NCBI RefSeq assembly: GCF_024464655.1
Contig: NZ_JANHAV010000008.1
Coordinates: 1 to 64,000, forward strand
Direction: 5' to 3'
Length of the DNA stretch: 64,000 bases
Origin: Halobellus inordinatus
Lineage (GTDB): Archaea; Halobacteriota; Halobacteria; Halobacteriales; Haloferacaceae
Part shown: positions 8,415 to 15,960 of the stretch, piece by piece
Layout of the letters: each line of letters opens with the position of its first letter
How positions within the stretch are numbered: position 1 is the first letter of the stretch
Made by a program: the position numbers and the translations under genes
Notes under the pieces: model-generated
The model's database searches: none
What the model was told of the DNA's origin: nothing
What the model saw: only the letters and a program-made list of their open reading frames with translations

Positions 8415-8936
8415 TCAGTACAGCAGTTGACTGCAGGTGCCACAGAGGTTCTCCTCTTTGACGTCGACCTCGCGAACGGTGGGCGAAAACGACATCACGC
8501 ACTTGCTGTTGTCGCAGTGTTCGAGACCGAGCGTGTGCCCGATCTCGTGGACGACTTCCTTGCGGACGCGGTCGGCGAAGACCTCTGATTGGGGTTTAGA
8601 GGTGATGCCGCCGTCAGAGGAAGTCTGAAGCCGGTGTGTCGAAATCACCGAGCCGTTGCCGTTCAGGTACGCGAGTCCGAAGACGTAGTTCCGCCGCCGG
8701 TAGTAGAGGTCCTGTGAGGTGATCCCGATGTTCTTCTCGCCCGTCCCGACCCGACTCGCCAGTTCGATGAACTGCTCGGCCCGGTACTGATTCCGGCTGC
8801 GGTCGAACGCGCCGTCGGGAATCGACTGTTCCTCCTGAACCGTGACGTCGCAGTCGTAGACCCCTCGGAGCGCCGCCGACGCCTCACGCTTGACTTGCGC
8901 GGAGAGGTCCCCGATCGGCACGATGTCGACGAGCAT
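8415..8936 (-). CDS. amzA: Archaemetzincin (zinc metalloprotease)
   Basis: A 173-residue protein with the extended metzincin site HEIGHTLGLEHC: His130, Glu131, His134 and His140, followed by Cys141. CVMSFSPTV and CGTC follow; the four cysteines in this C-terminal part should bind a second, structural zinc, as known for archaemetzincins. The family is typical of euryarchaea; the substrate is unknown and activity is an inference from the intact motif. It ends 116 bp from the usp gene and is divergent from the UPF0146 gene, with a 39-bp gap containing an AT-rich promoter-like stretch (TTGATAAATATCC). Confidence 0.94.
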   Translation of the reverse strand: MLVDIVPIGDLSAQVKREASAALRGVYDCDVTVQEEQSIPDGAFDRSRNQYRAEQFIELASRVGTGEKNIGITSQDLYYRRRNYVFGLAYLNGNGSVISTHRLQTSSDGGITSKPQSEVFADRVRKEVVHEIGHTLGLEHCDNSKCVMSFSPTVREVDVKEENLCGTCSQLLY

Positions 8937-8975
8937 AGAAGGGCTTAAGCGGGGTGGATTGATAAATATCCCGCC

Positions 8976-9386
8976 GTGGAAACGCCCCGTAACGCCGCTC
9001 TCGTCGCCCGGTTTTCGCCGTACGGGTCGGCGACCGAAATCGGAGTTGGCCGCCGTCCGGAGGTCGCCGCCGCGCTGGCGGACGCCGGGGTGTCGGTGAC
9101 TGCCACAGACATCACCGACGTCGACGTTCCGGCGTCTGTCGAGTTCGTCCGTGACGACGTCGTCGACGCCAGCGATCGCGACGAGCACGGCGAGCACTAC
9201 CAGGTCGACCTCCTCTACGGGCTGAACCTCCCGCCGGAACTCCACCGTCCGACCTGGGACGTCGCCCGAGCCGTCGGCGCCGACTTTCTCTTTACGACCC
9301 TCGGGTTCGACGAACCGACGGTTCCGTGCGACACCGAGTCGCTGGCCGGCGGCGAGACGCTGTACGTCCCACGTGGACGAATTTGA
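8976..9386 (+). CDS. UPF0146 family protein
   Basis: A 136-residue protein with a GTG start. It has a Rossmann-like pattern (TEIGVGRRPEVAAALADAGVSVTATDI) that resembles the start of a methyltransferase fold, then VDLLYGLNLPPELHRP, which I recognise as characteristic of the archaeal UPF0146 family. No catalytic residues can be assigned and the function is unknown. The gene is divergent from amzA with only 39 bp between the start codons, so the two share a control region. Confidence 0.8.
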   Translation: METPRNAALVARFSPYGSATEIGVGRRPEVAAALADAGVSVTATDITDVDVPASVEFVRDDVVDASDRDEHGEHYQVDLLYGLNLPPELHRPTWDVARAVGADFLFTTLGFDEPTVPCDTESLAGGETLYVPRGRI

Positions 9387-9531
9387 AGCGCTGTACGCGA
9401 GGAATTGCTGTAAGCGGGACTCTGTAATCGGGGTAGAAGCGCTGTAGGCAAAGAATAGGCGCCCTATAGGGCAGACAGACCCTGGAGAGCGTGCGGGAGA
9501 AACGGAGAGAGCAATCGATGCGGCGCCGCAC

Positions 9532-9972
9532 TCACTCCACGTCGATGTGGTGGGCGTCTTCGTCCTCGATGTTCCGCTTGGGGAGCGTCACGGTGAGGAC
9601 GCCGTTGTTGTACGTCGCCGACGCGTCTTCGGCGCGGACGGCCGCGGGCAGGCGGATCGAGCGCTGCACCGAGTCAGACCGCCGTTCGCGCTGGACGTAG
9701 TGCTCGTCGTCCGTCGCGGTCGATTCTTCGCGAGTGGCTTCGATTGTCAACAGCTCGTCGGTCACCGAGAGGTCGAGGTGCTCCCTCTCGAACCCTGGAA
9801 GGTCGATGATGGCGACGAACGACTCCGACTCCTCGCGGAGATCAGCGGCCATCTCACGCCCGAATCGTCGGGTCTCGTCGAACTGGCGGCTCATCTCTTC
9901 GAGCTGTCGGGACATTCGGGCGAAGACGTCGTCGAACTCGAAGTCGTCGAAATTGGGGGAACGCTTCATCAT
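9532..9972 (-). CDS. Hsp20-family small heat-shock protein
   Basis: A 146-residue chaperone. Residues 1-45 form the variable N-terminal region with a helical stretch (ARMSRQLEEMSRQFDETRRFG). The alpha-crystallin domain runs from about 50 (ESFVAIIDLPGFEREHLDLSV) to the conserved NNGVLTVTLPK near 125-135. The final extension is short and acidic. Small Hsps hold unfolding proteins in large oligomers. The gene is transcribed alone between UPF0146 (convergent) and pheA. The 145-bp gap on its 3' side contains two copies of GAAGCGCTGTA but no gene. Confidence 0.93.
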   Translation of the reverse strand: MMKRSPNFDDFEFDDVFARMSRQLEEMSRQFDETRRFGREMAADLREESESFVAIIDLPGFEREHLDLSVTDELLTIEATREESTATDDEHYVQRERRSDSVQRSIRLPAAVRAEDASATYNNGVLTVTLPKRNIEDEDAHHIDVE

Positions 9973-10067
9973 TGTGTATTCACCATCCTACAGATGAACG
10001 GGAGAGGTAATAAATGAGACAGGACGCGTGAGCGCAGATCGCACGCGAGGGGGGGCCTGTAAGTAAG

Positions 10068-10072
10068 AAAAA
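10068..10072 (-). terminator. T-run terminator after pheA
   Basis: The reverse strand reads TTTTT within 15 bases of the pheA stop codon, fitting an archaeal T-run terminator. Confidence 0.45.
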
Positions 10073-10078
10073 GAGCGC

Positions 10079-10885
10079 TTAGTACAGAACGTGTCGCTTG
10101 TCGTACGATCCGAGCCGCTTGACCCAGCCGTTTTCGGCGATCGCCTCGACGTCTTCGAGCGCGGCCTGTGCGCGGTCCTCGTAGAGGCCAGCCTCGAAGT
10201 CGATGTGGAAGAGGTAATCGCCGAGTCGGTTGCCGCTCGGGCGGGACTCGATCCGCGAGAGGTTGATGTCGCGGTCGGCGAAGGCTTCGAGGAGTTCGAG
10301 GAGCAGTCCGGGGTAGTTCGCGTTGGGGTAGACGACGATCGTGGACTTGCCACCGCCGTCGGCACGCTCGGAGGCGGGGGAGATCACGAAAAAGCGGGTC
10401 GCATTCGAGGAGCGGTCCTGGATGTCCTCGGCGATGACGGAGAGGTCGTCACCGGCGTTGTCGGGGTGGCCGATGCCGGCGACGGCGGGGTCTTCGCGGG
10501 CGTACTCGACGCCCCGAGCAGTGCTCGTGACGGGCTCCAGATCGACGTCGGGGTACTCGCGTTCGAGGAAGGAGCGGCACTGCGCGAGCGCCTGCGAGTG
10601 GGAAGCAACGGTGTCGAAGTTCGGCGACTGCGCGAGGAGCGCGTGACGGATCGGCGTGACGATCTCCTGGGTAACGGCGATGTCGGCGTCGGCGATAGCG
10701 TCGAGCGTCTCGGTGACGCTCCCCTCGATGCTGTTTTCGATGGGGACGACGCCGCGCTCGTACTCGCCAGCGTCGACTGCGGCCACGATGGCCGAGACCG
10801 ACTCGCGGAACACGACGTCGTCGTCGACGGCGCGAGCGGCGCGGTGCGAGTACGTTCCTTCGGGACCCAGCGTGACTACCTGCAT
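10079..10885 (-). CDS. pheA: Prephenate dehydratase
   Basis: A 268-residue protein. The catalytic domain covers residues 1-175 with MQVVTLGPEGTYSHRAA at the start, the VVPIENSIEGSVTETLD motif near 45-62 and the TRFFVI motif near 170. The ACT regulatory domain follows (STIVVYPNANYPGLLLELLEAFADRDINLSRIESRPS), including the ESRP-type motif where phenylalanine acts as feedback inhibitor. It makes phenylpyruvate for phenylalanine synthesis. It is a stand-alone enzyme without a chorismate mutase domain. It lies upstream of a T-run and after hisH on the same strand, separated by 110 bp. Confidence 0.95.
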   Translation of the reverse strand: MQVVTLGPEGTYSHRAARAVDDDVVFRESVSAIVAAVDAGEYERGVVPIENSIEGSVTETLDAIADADIAVTQEIVTPIRHALLAQSPNFDTVASHSQALAQCRSFLEREYPDVDLEPVTSTARGVEYAREDPAVAGIGHPDNAGDDLSVIAEDIQDRSSNATRFFVISPASERADGGGKSTIVVYPNANYPGLLLELLEAFADRDINLSRIESRPSGNRLGDYLFHIDFEAGLYEDRAQAALEDVEAIAENGWVKRLGSYDKRHVLY

Positions 10886-10995
10886 AGCGCCGTCTACTGC
10901 GGGGGGTCCTAAAAGCCCGTCGGGGATCTGTGAGGTGACAGTGGCGAGGACGATGTCGACGGCGTACGGTGGTCGTTAGGATGGGGCAGTGGCAG

Positions 10996-11640
10996 TTACT
11001 GCTCGGCGCAGTACTCGACGAAGTTCCGGAGGATCTGCAGGCCGGTCTCGCCGGACTTCTCGGGGTGGAACTGCGTGCCGAAGACGTTGCCCGCCTCGTT
11101 CGCGATCACGGCGGGGAACGTCACGCCGTAGTCGGTGGTCGCGACGACGGCGTCGGGGTCGTCCGGTTCGGCGTAATAGGAGTGTACGAAATACGCGTAC
11201 TCCCCGTCGACGCCCTCGACGAGTGGGTGATCGCGCTCTACGTGCAGTTCGTTCCAGCCCATGTGGGGCACCTTCTGGTCCTGTTCGAACCGGACGTTCG
11301 TCCCGGGGACGAAATCGAGTCCCTCGACCTGGCCCTGACCGGCGTGGTCGGCCTCCTCGCTGGTCGTGAGGAGCATCTGCATCCCGAGACAGATGCCGAA
11401 GATCGGCTGGCCGCGCTCGGCGGCCGCGGCGAGTGGCTCGCGGAACGGGCCGGCGTTCTCCATCCCCTCGCTGAACGCGCCGACGCCCGGGAGGACGATG
11501 CCGTCGGCCGCCTCGAAGTCGGCCGGGTCGTCGGTGATCGACACCGACGCGCCGGCGCGTTCGAGCCCCCGCTGTGCACTCCGAAGGTTGCCGAGTCCGT
11601 AATCGACGAGGACGACTTCCGCTACCGTCTGAGCGCTCAT
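10996..11640 (-). CDS. hisH: Imidazole glycerol phosphate synthase, glutaminase subunit
   Basis: A 214-residue class I glutamine amidotransferase: DYGLGNLRSAQRGLE at the start, nucleophile Cys84 in GICLGMQ, and the FHPEKSGETG end with the catalytic His-Glu pair. The subunit releases ammonia from glutamine and channels it to HisF in histidine synthesis. The ATG at 11638-11640 is chosen because the conserved strand begins shortly after it. No other his gene is in the window, so the pathway is dispersed, as often in haloarchaea. Confidence 0.95.
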   Translation of the reverse strand: MSAQTVAEVVLVDYGLGNLRSAQRGLERAGASVSITDDPADFEAADGIVLPGVGAFSEGMENAGPFREPLAAAAERGQPIFGICLGMQMLLTTSEEADHAGQGQVEGLDFVPGTNVRFEQDQKVPHMGWNELHVERDHPLVEGVDGEYAYFVHSYYAEPDDPDAVVATTDYGVTFPAVIANEAGNVFGTQFHPEKSGETGLQILRNFVEYCAEQ

Positions 11641-11723
11641 ACGCTCGCTTCGCGGGGCCGGGTCAAATCGTTTCCGACACTGCCGAATGGAGCCACAGTT
11701 CCGGGCACCGGGCACACCACCGG

Positions 11724-12335
11724 TCAGAAGTCGCCGAGACTCGACTGGCCGCTGCCGTCGGTCGCGACGCCCGCGAGGTCGGCGGCGTGCGCGATGGTCT
11801 CGAAGAACCGCTCGCGCTGACTCCCGTCGTAGAGCGTCGCCGCCGGATGGACCGAGACGACCGCGCGATACGACCGCTCGCCGAGTCTGACGTCGACGAC
11901 GTCGCCGGCCTCCTTCGTCACCGCGACCGAGCGGTCCAGCAGGTGCTCGGAGGGCACTTTGCCGAGCGTCACGACGAGTTCGGGGTCGATGAGCGCGAGT
12001 TCGCGCTGGAGATAGCCCCGGCAGTTCGCGAGTTCGGCACTCGTCGGATTCCGGTTCTCCGGCGGGCGACAGCGAACGCAGTTCGTGATTCGGACGTCCG
12101 CACGGGCGAGTCCGGCATCGCGGAGCGCCTCGTCGAGCACGCTGCCCGAGCGCCCGACGAACGGTTCGCCCTGGTCGTCCTCGTTCGCACCCGGTGCCTC
12201 GCCGAGAAACACCAGATCGGCGTCCTCCGGACCGGTTCCGTTGACGATCTGGGACCGCGACTCGACGAGTTCGGGACAGCGTTCACAGGAGGTGACGGCG
12301 AGTCCCTCCATCGTTCCGTCGTCCGCGCTGGTCAT
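11724..12335 (-). CDS. Uracil-DNA glycosylase, family 4/5 type
   Basis: A 203-residue protein. Cysteines near the start (CERCPELV) together with CVRC and later residues fit the iron-sulfur cluster of family 4 enzymes. Motif A reads GEAPGANEDDQGEPFVGRSG, where the GEAPG form is typical of family 4. Motif B is HPAATLY. These enzymes remove uracil formed by cytosine deamination. The gene is followed by hisH and preceded by a DUF99 gene on the same strand, another DNA-repair candidate, so a small repair neighbourhood is possible. Confidence 0.92.
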   Translation of the reverse strand: MTSADDGTMEGLAVTSCERCPELVESRSQIVNGTGPEDADLVFLGEAPGANEDDQGEPFVGRSGSVLDEALRDAGLARADVRITNCVRCRPPENRNPTSAELANCRGYLQRELALIDPELVVTLGKVPSEHLLDRSVAVTKEAGDVVDVRLGERSYRAVVSVHPAATLYDGSQRERFFETIAHAADLAGVATDGSGQSSLGDF

Positions 12336-12419
12336 ACCGGAGAGGCGTGCGGGCGTGACTTACTCGTGACGGTCCGGGTCGTCTGGTGACCGGCGCAGAC
12401 GCCCCGAAGTGCGGCAGGG

Positions 12420-12989
12420 TCAGCGGTCTGCGTCGTCGCGCCAGGCCCGCGCGCCGCGCGCCGCGAGGCGGGCGACTCGGACCGGTTCGGGCCGGCCACC
12501 GGCCGGCGTATACGCGCGAACGACGCGAGCGGCCTCGTCGTCGTCGACGCCGACGCCCCGCGCGAAAACCGTCTCGTCGTTCACGCGCAGGCGACGCCGG
12601 GCCGGCAATCGGTCGTAGATCGCCAGCCGCGAATCGAGCGCGTCGCCGTCGAACTGTTCTCTGAGTGCCGGTTCGAGCCCAGGACTATCCTCGTAGGAGA
12701 CCGACAGCACCGGCCGGTCGGCGGCTGTGGCGATCCGATCGAGGTCGAGGAGGTTGAACCACGCGGGCGCGACGCCCGACACCAGCAGGTACTGCACGTC
12801 CGGCCGGTCCAGTCGGTCGAGAAGCGTACAGACGGCGTCGGTGGCGTCGAGGCCGCCGACAGTGGCCGTCGCGAACGCGAAGCCGTCGACAGCGCGGTCA
12901 GCGCGCACGACTGCGCCGCAAAACGTACAGCGGCCGCTAGTCTCGTCGGTCGACTCCGCGATGCCGAGTGCGCGCGTGCCGGGTTTCAC
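12420..12989 (-). CDS. DUF99 family protein (endonuclease dU-type)
   Basis: A protein of about 189 residues. It begins MKPGTRALGIAES and has AVVRADRAVDGFAFATATVGGLDATDAV, typical of DUF99 (UPF0215), a family related to endonuclease V. An archaeal member has been reported to cut DNA at deoxyuridine; whether this one does is unknown. Two GTG codons in a row (12987-12992) could serve as start. The TGA of the small upstream reading frame overlaps them (GTGA), which suggests translational coupling. It is followed by the uracil-DNA glycosylase gene on the same strand. Confidence 0.82.
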   Translation of the reverse strand: MKPGTRALGIAESTDETSGRCTFCGAVVRADRAVDGFAFATATVGGLDATDAVCTLLDRLDRPDVQYLLVSGVAPAWFNLLDLDRIATAADRPVLSVSYEDSPGLEPALREQFDGDALDSRLAIYDRLPARRRLRVNDETVFARGVGVDDDEAARVVRAYTPAGGRPEPVRVARLAARGARAWRDDADR

Positions 12990-13138
12990 CACCCACGCAA
13001 CACCACCGCGGCGGTTTCGTACTCGGCGGGCCTCCGATCGAAGTCCCGCACGGCGGTCGGTTGCAGAGCGATGCGTCCGTCAGAACAGCAGTTCGGTGTC
13101 GCGTCGAGAGATCGATGCGTGTCCGGATCACCCCCCAT
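12986..13138 (-). CDS. Possible small protein coupled to the DUF99 gene (50 aa)
   Basis: The reverse-strand ATG at 13136-13138 opens a 50-codon frame whose TGA overlaps the GTG start of the DUF99 gene. The second half (AVRDFDRRPAEYETAAVVLRGW) looks protein-like, but third-position GC is lower than in the neighbours, so this could be chance. It would fill an otherwise empty 200-bp gap. I do not recognise a family. Confidence 0.35.
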   Translation of the reverse strand: MGGDPDTHRSLDATPNCCSDGRIALQPTAVRDFDRRPAEYETAAVVLRGW

Positions 13139-13196
13139 CGTCGCACCGGTGTTCGGTCGTCGCCCCCGCGGCCGGTACGCGGGAATCACCGTGGCC

Positions 13197-13370
13197 CTAC
13201 TCCTCTTTGATGTCTTTGAGTCGGTCCAGGAGTTCGTCGTTCGACGCCCCAATCTCGAACTCGACGTCGCCCCCGTGGTCGGCCTGGGAGGTCGCGACCC
13301 CGTCGTCGTCGAGATCGGTGTCGAAGTCCTGATTTTCCTGTTCGGACTCGTCGTAGCTCCCAAATCCCAT
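13197..13370 (-). CDS. Small acidic haloarchaeal protein (DUF5786-type)
   Basis: A 57-residue, strongly acidic protein that starts MGFGSYDESEQENQ, a beginning I know from the haloarchaeal DUF5786 family. It ends with an amphipathic stretch (ASNDELLDRLKDIKEE). No function is known to me. The family is common and conserved in haloarchaea, so it is a real gene in spite of its size. It is divergent from the MBL hydrolase gene, with a 162-bp gap that contains an AT-rich promoter-like region near 13385-13400. Confidence 0.85.
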   Translation of the reverse strand: MGFGSYDESEQENQDFDTDLDDDGVATSQADHGGDVEFEIGASNDELLDRLKDIKEE

Positions 13371-13532
13371 ACACGAAGATGTACGAAACAGAACGACAAA
13401 AAACACACGCAGGTTTCGGGTCGCCGTTTTCGTCGAGTAGTGGGCTCGAAGGCGACGAGCACGAGTCCCGAGACGGCGACGTAGCAGGGAGCGGCCCGGA
13501 GGTTTTTCGTCGCCGCCGCAGAACTCTCGCGT

Positions 13533-14162
13533 ATGGAGATTCACACGGTCACCGAGAACGCGACGGAGTTCACGTGTAACGCCTATCTGCTGGACTGCGA
13601 GCGTCCCGTGCTCGTCGACGCCGGGACGATGCCGGGCGTCGAAGACGTCATCGCGGAGTACGTCGACGACCTCGACGCGGTCTATCTCACCCACCAGCAC
13701 GGCGATCACGTCGCCGAACTCGACGCGGTGCTCGACCGCTTCGACGCCGACCTGTACGCCTACGGCGACCACCCGCGACGGACGGGTGGGCTAACCGATG
13801 GCGAGGTACGAGAACTCTGTGGGGAGTCCTACGAGGTCGTCTACACGCCCGGCCACGCCGACGACCACGTCTCGCTCGTCGGGGAGACGCGCATCTTCAG
13901 CGGCGACGTCGTCGTCTACAACGACGGCGCGTTCGACGACGGGAGTTTCGGCCGGACGGATATGCGAGGGCAGTCGCGCGAGCGCCTCATCGAGAGCCTC
14001 GAAACGCTGCTCGATCGGATGCCGGAAACGGTCGAGGAACTGTACGCCGGCCACGGCGACGTGTACCGCGCCGATCCGGACGGCGAGGACGCTGTACGCG
14101 ACGTGATAGCGCGGGCGCTCGAACGAGCGGAGCGCCGAGAACCGAAGTATCCCGAAGAGTAA
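13533..14162 (+). CDS. Metallo-beta-lactamase fold hydrolase
   Basis: A 209-residue MBL protein. The metal site is intact: THQHGDHVAELDAV (HxHxDH) near residue 51, a further His in TPGHADDHVSLV, Asp in FSGDVV, and a final His in YAGHGDVYR. These ligands would hold two metal ions. The length and the FSGDVV block resemble glyoxalase II-like hydrolases, but the substrate cannot be predicted. It starts at an ATG 22 bases after a T-rich run and converges with rpl40e. Confidence 0.88.
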   Translation: MEIHTVTENATEFTCNAYLLDCERPVLVDAGTMPGVEDVIAEYVDDLDAVYLTHQHGDHVAELDAVLDRFDADLYAYGDHPRRTGGLTDGEVRELCGESYEVVYTPGHADDHVSLVGETRIFSGDVVVYNDGAFDDGSFGRTDMRGQSRERLIESLETLLDRMPETVEELYAGHGDVYRADPDGEDAVRDVIARALERAERREPKYPEE

Positions 14163-14312
14163 CTACGCGGCGCGGCGTTCCTTCGACTTGGGTCGAAGGT
14201 TCTTGTAGCCGCACTTGCGGCACTGCTCGGCTCGCTTCGGGTTGCGTGCGTTACAGCGCATACAGATCTGCTTTTCCAGTTCTCGTTTCACTGCGGCCTC
14301 GTTCTTTGGCAT
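14163..14312 (-). CDS. rpl40e: 50S ribosomal protein L40e
   Basis: The reverse strand encodes 49 residues from the ATG at 14310-14312. Four cysteines in [19 protein letters not shown] form the L40e zinc ribbon, and the basic tail ([12 protein letters not shown]) is typical. The length equals the archaeal family. It is a large-subunit protein. It converges with the MBL hydrolase gene: the two stop codons touch (14162/14163). Confidence 0.95.
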   Translation of the reverse strand: MPKNEAAVKRELEKQICMRCNARNPKRAEQCRKCGYKNLRPKSKERRAA

Positions 14313-14447
14313 AAGGCAGGCTACCAGGCGGGGAAGTATAATGCTTGCGAGACACGCGACGAGAGCCTCGGGCTACCGCGGTGAAAAACTGGAGCGAGAA
14401 GCGCGGATCAGCGACAGCAGGCCGATTAGCCCGGCGGTTGGAACTGA

Positions 14448-14525
14448 TAGGGGTTATCGTAAGTCTCCATAGATGTCTCGCCGGACGGGACGGCGAGAAT
14501 CTCCGAACAGTGACGATAATCCCTG
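14448..14525 (+). mobile_element. Palindromic element, family A, copy 1 (78 bp, flanked by TGA)
   Basis: Terminal inverted repeats TAGGGGTTATCGT and ACGATAATCCCTG enclose a second hairpin, CTCGCCG / CGGCGAG. TGA flanks it at 14445-14447 and 14526-14528. Two further copies lie at 23491-23568 and 59780-59856, all in the same orientation. It is non-coding and MITE-like. It sits 10 bp after the thioredoxin stop. Confidence 0.82.
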
Positions 14526-14535
14526 TGAGACTGCG

Positions 14536-14814
14536 TTACGCGCCGGCGGGCCGGGCGGCCTGCTGCAGCGCGGCCTCGATGTCTTCGCGCTGTGTGAAGC
14601 CGACGAACCGGTCGACGATGTCGCCGTCCTGCTCGACGACGACCGTCGGCAGCGAACGGACCTGGTACTGATTAGCGAGGTCCTGCTCCTCGTCGACGTC
14701 GATCTTCTGGAAGTCGACGTCACCGTATTCGGCTTCGAGGTCCTCTAAGATGGGATCCTGCTTCTTGCACGGGCCGCACCAATCGGCGTAAAAATCGAGT
14801 ACTCGGACGGTCAT
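14536..14814 (-). CDS. Thioredoxin
   Basis: A 92-residue protein with the active site WCGPCKK at residues 12-18 and the cis-proline loop SLPTVVV near 55-61. This is a short, complete thioredoxin fold lacking the first strand seen in E. coli Trx. It reduces protein disulfides in the cytoplasm. The ATG at 14812-14814 is preferred because the domain starts at once; an in-frame start 23 codons upstream has no family support. Repeat element A1 lies just after the stop codon. Confidence 0.92.
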   Translation of the reverse strand: MTVRVLDFYADWCGPCKKQDPILEDLEAEYGDVDFQKIDVDEEQDLANQYQVRSLPTVVVEQDGDIVDRFVGFTQREDIEAALQQAARPAGA

Positions 14815-14976
14815 CGTGTGCGTAGCGAAGTTGCGCGGGGCCTCGCATAAGCGTTTCCACCGCCCCGTCGTCACCATCATATGCGACCGCCAGTGGCGGT
14901 CTCGATACGGCCACGACTCCGTCGGGACCGCTCGCGGATCCGAAACGTTTAGGCGAGGGACCGCCGACCTACAGGT

Positions 14977-15141
14977 ATGAGCAGCGGCCAGAACAGCGGC
15001 GGCCTGATGTCGAGTGCGGGGCTCGTTCGATACTTCGACGCCGAGGACCGCAACGCCATCCGCATCGATCCGAAGACCGTCTTCGCGTTTGGACTCCTCT
15101 TCGGCGTCGGCGTCCTCGTACTGAACGCCGTCGCGATCTAA
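14977..15141 (+). CDS. secG: Preprotein translocase subunit Sec61-beta (archaeal SecG)
   Basis: A 54-residue tail-anchored protein: [20 protein letters not shown], the typical archaeal Sec61-beta start, then an acidic linker and one membrane segment (residues 33-53, [19 protein letters not shown]). It is a small subunit of the SecYEG protein channel. It is too short for most gene finders, but its sequence is distinctive. Confidence 0.93.
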   Translation: MSSGQNSGGLMSSAGLVRYFDAEDRNAIRIDPKTVFAFGLLFGVGVLVLNAVAI

Positions 15142-15274
15142 CTCCCGGCGCGACGCACGGCGACGCACGACCGGCGGGCGACCCGGGGCGGCGCCGTACA
15201 GCGACTCCACGCACCGACCCGAGACGACGACGAACAACGGACGCTTTTTGTCGATTCGACTCCGACGCACAGCT

Positions 15275-15871
15275 ATGTTACGAGCGGGTGTCGTCGCCGT
15301 CCAGGGCGACGTCTCTGAACACGCGGCGGCTATCCGGCGCGCCGGCGCGGCCCACGACGAGGAAGTCGACGTGATCGAGATCAGGCAGTCCGGTCACGTG
15401 GCCGACTGCGATGTCTTACTGCTGCCCGGCGGGGAGTCGACGGCCATCTCACGACTGCTCGCGAGCGAGGGCATCGACGAGGAGATCCGCGAGCACGTCG
15501 CGGCCGGCAAGCCCGTCCTAGCGACGTGTGCGGGCCTCATCGTCGCCTCCAGCGACGCCAACGACGAGCGCGTCGACACGCTCGACCTGCTCGACGTGAC
15601 CGTCGACCGCAACGCGTTCGGTCGGCAGGTCGACAGTTTCGAGGCTCCGCTCGATGTCGCCGGGTTCGACGAGCCGTTCCCCGCCGTGTTCATCCGCGCG
15701 CCCGCCATCGACGAGGTCGGCGAGGGCGTCGAGGTGCTCGCCGAGTGGGAGGGCCGCCCGGTCGCCGTCCGCGACGGCCCGGTCGTCGGCACCGCGTTCC
15801 ACCCCGAACTGACCAACGACAGCCGGATCCACGACCTCGCGTTCTTCGAGGAACTCGCCGTCGAGGCGTGA
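15275..15871 (+). CDS. pdxT: Pyridoxal 5'-phosphate synthase glutaminase subunit
   Basis: A 198-residue glutamine amidotransferase with GVVAVQGDVSEHAAAIRRAG at the start, the PGGEST motif at 51-56, nucleophile Cys85 in TCAGL, and FHPELTND near the end with the catalytic His-Glu. PdxT supplies ammonia to PdxS for vitamin B6 synthesis; pdxS is not in this window. It is about 10 residues longer than many homologues, but all motifs are present. It is followed by the M20 peptidase gene after 89 bp. Confidence 0.95.
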   Translation: MLRAGVVAVQGDVSEHAAAIRRAGAAHDEEVDVIEIRQSGHVADCDVLLLPGGESTAISRLLASEGIDEEIREHVAAGKPVLATCAGLIVASSDANDERVDTLDLLDVTVDRNAFGRQVDSFEAPLDVAGFDEPFPAVFIRAPAIDEVGEGVEVLAEWEGRPVAVRDGPVVGTAFHPELTNDSRIHDLAFFEELAVEA

Positions 15872-15960
15872 GGCCACGGGGAGAAGCCGCGGCCGAACGT
15901 GGCGGGGACGCCGCCGACGTGCTCCCGAGACTTTTCTACGATGGGGCGGAACCTCCGCGT

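Noticed and set aside
9384-9450. Two copies of GAAGCGCTGTA between UPF0146 and hsp20
   Set aside because: Only two 11-bp copies with no wider similarity; too little to call a repeat element.
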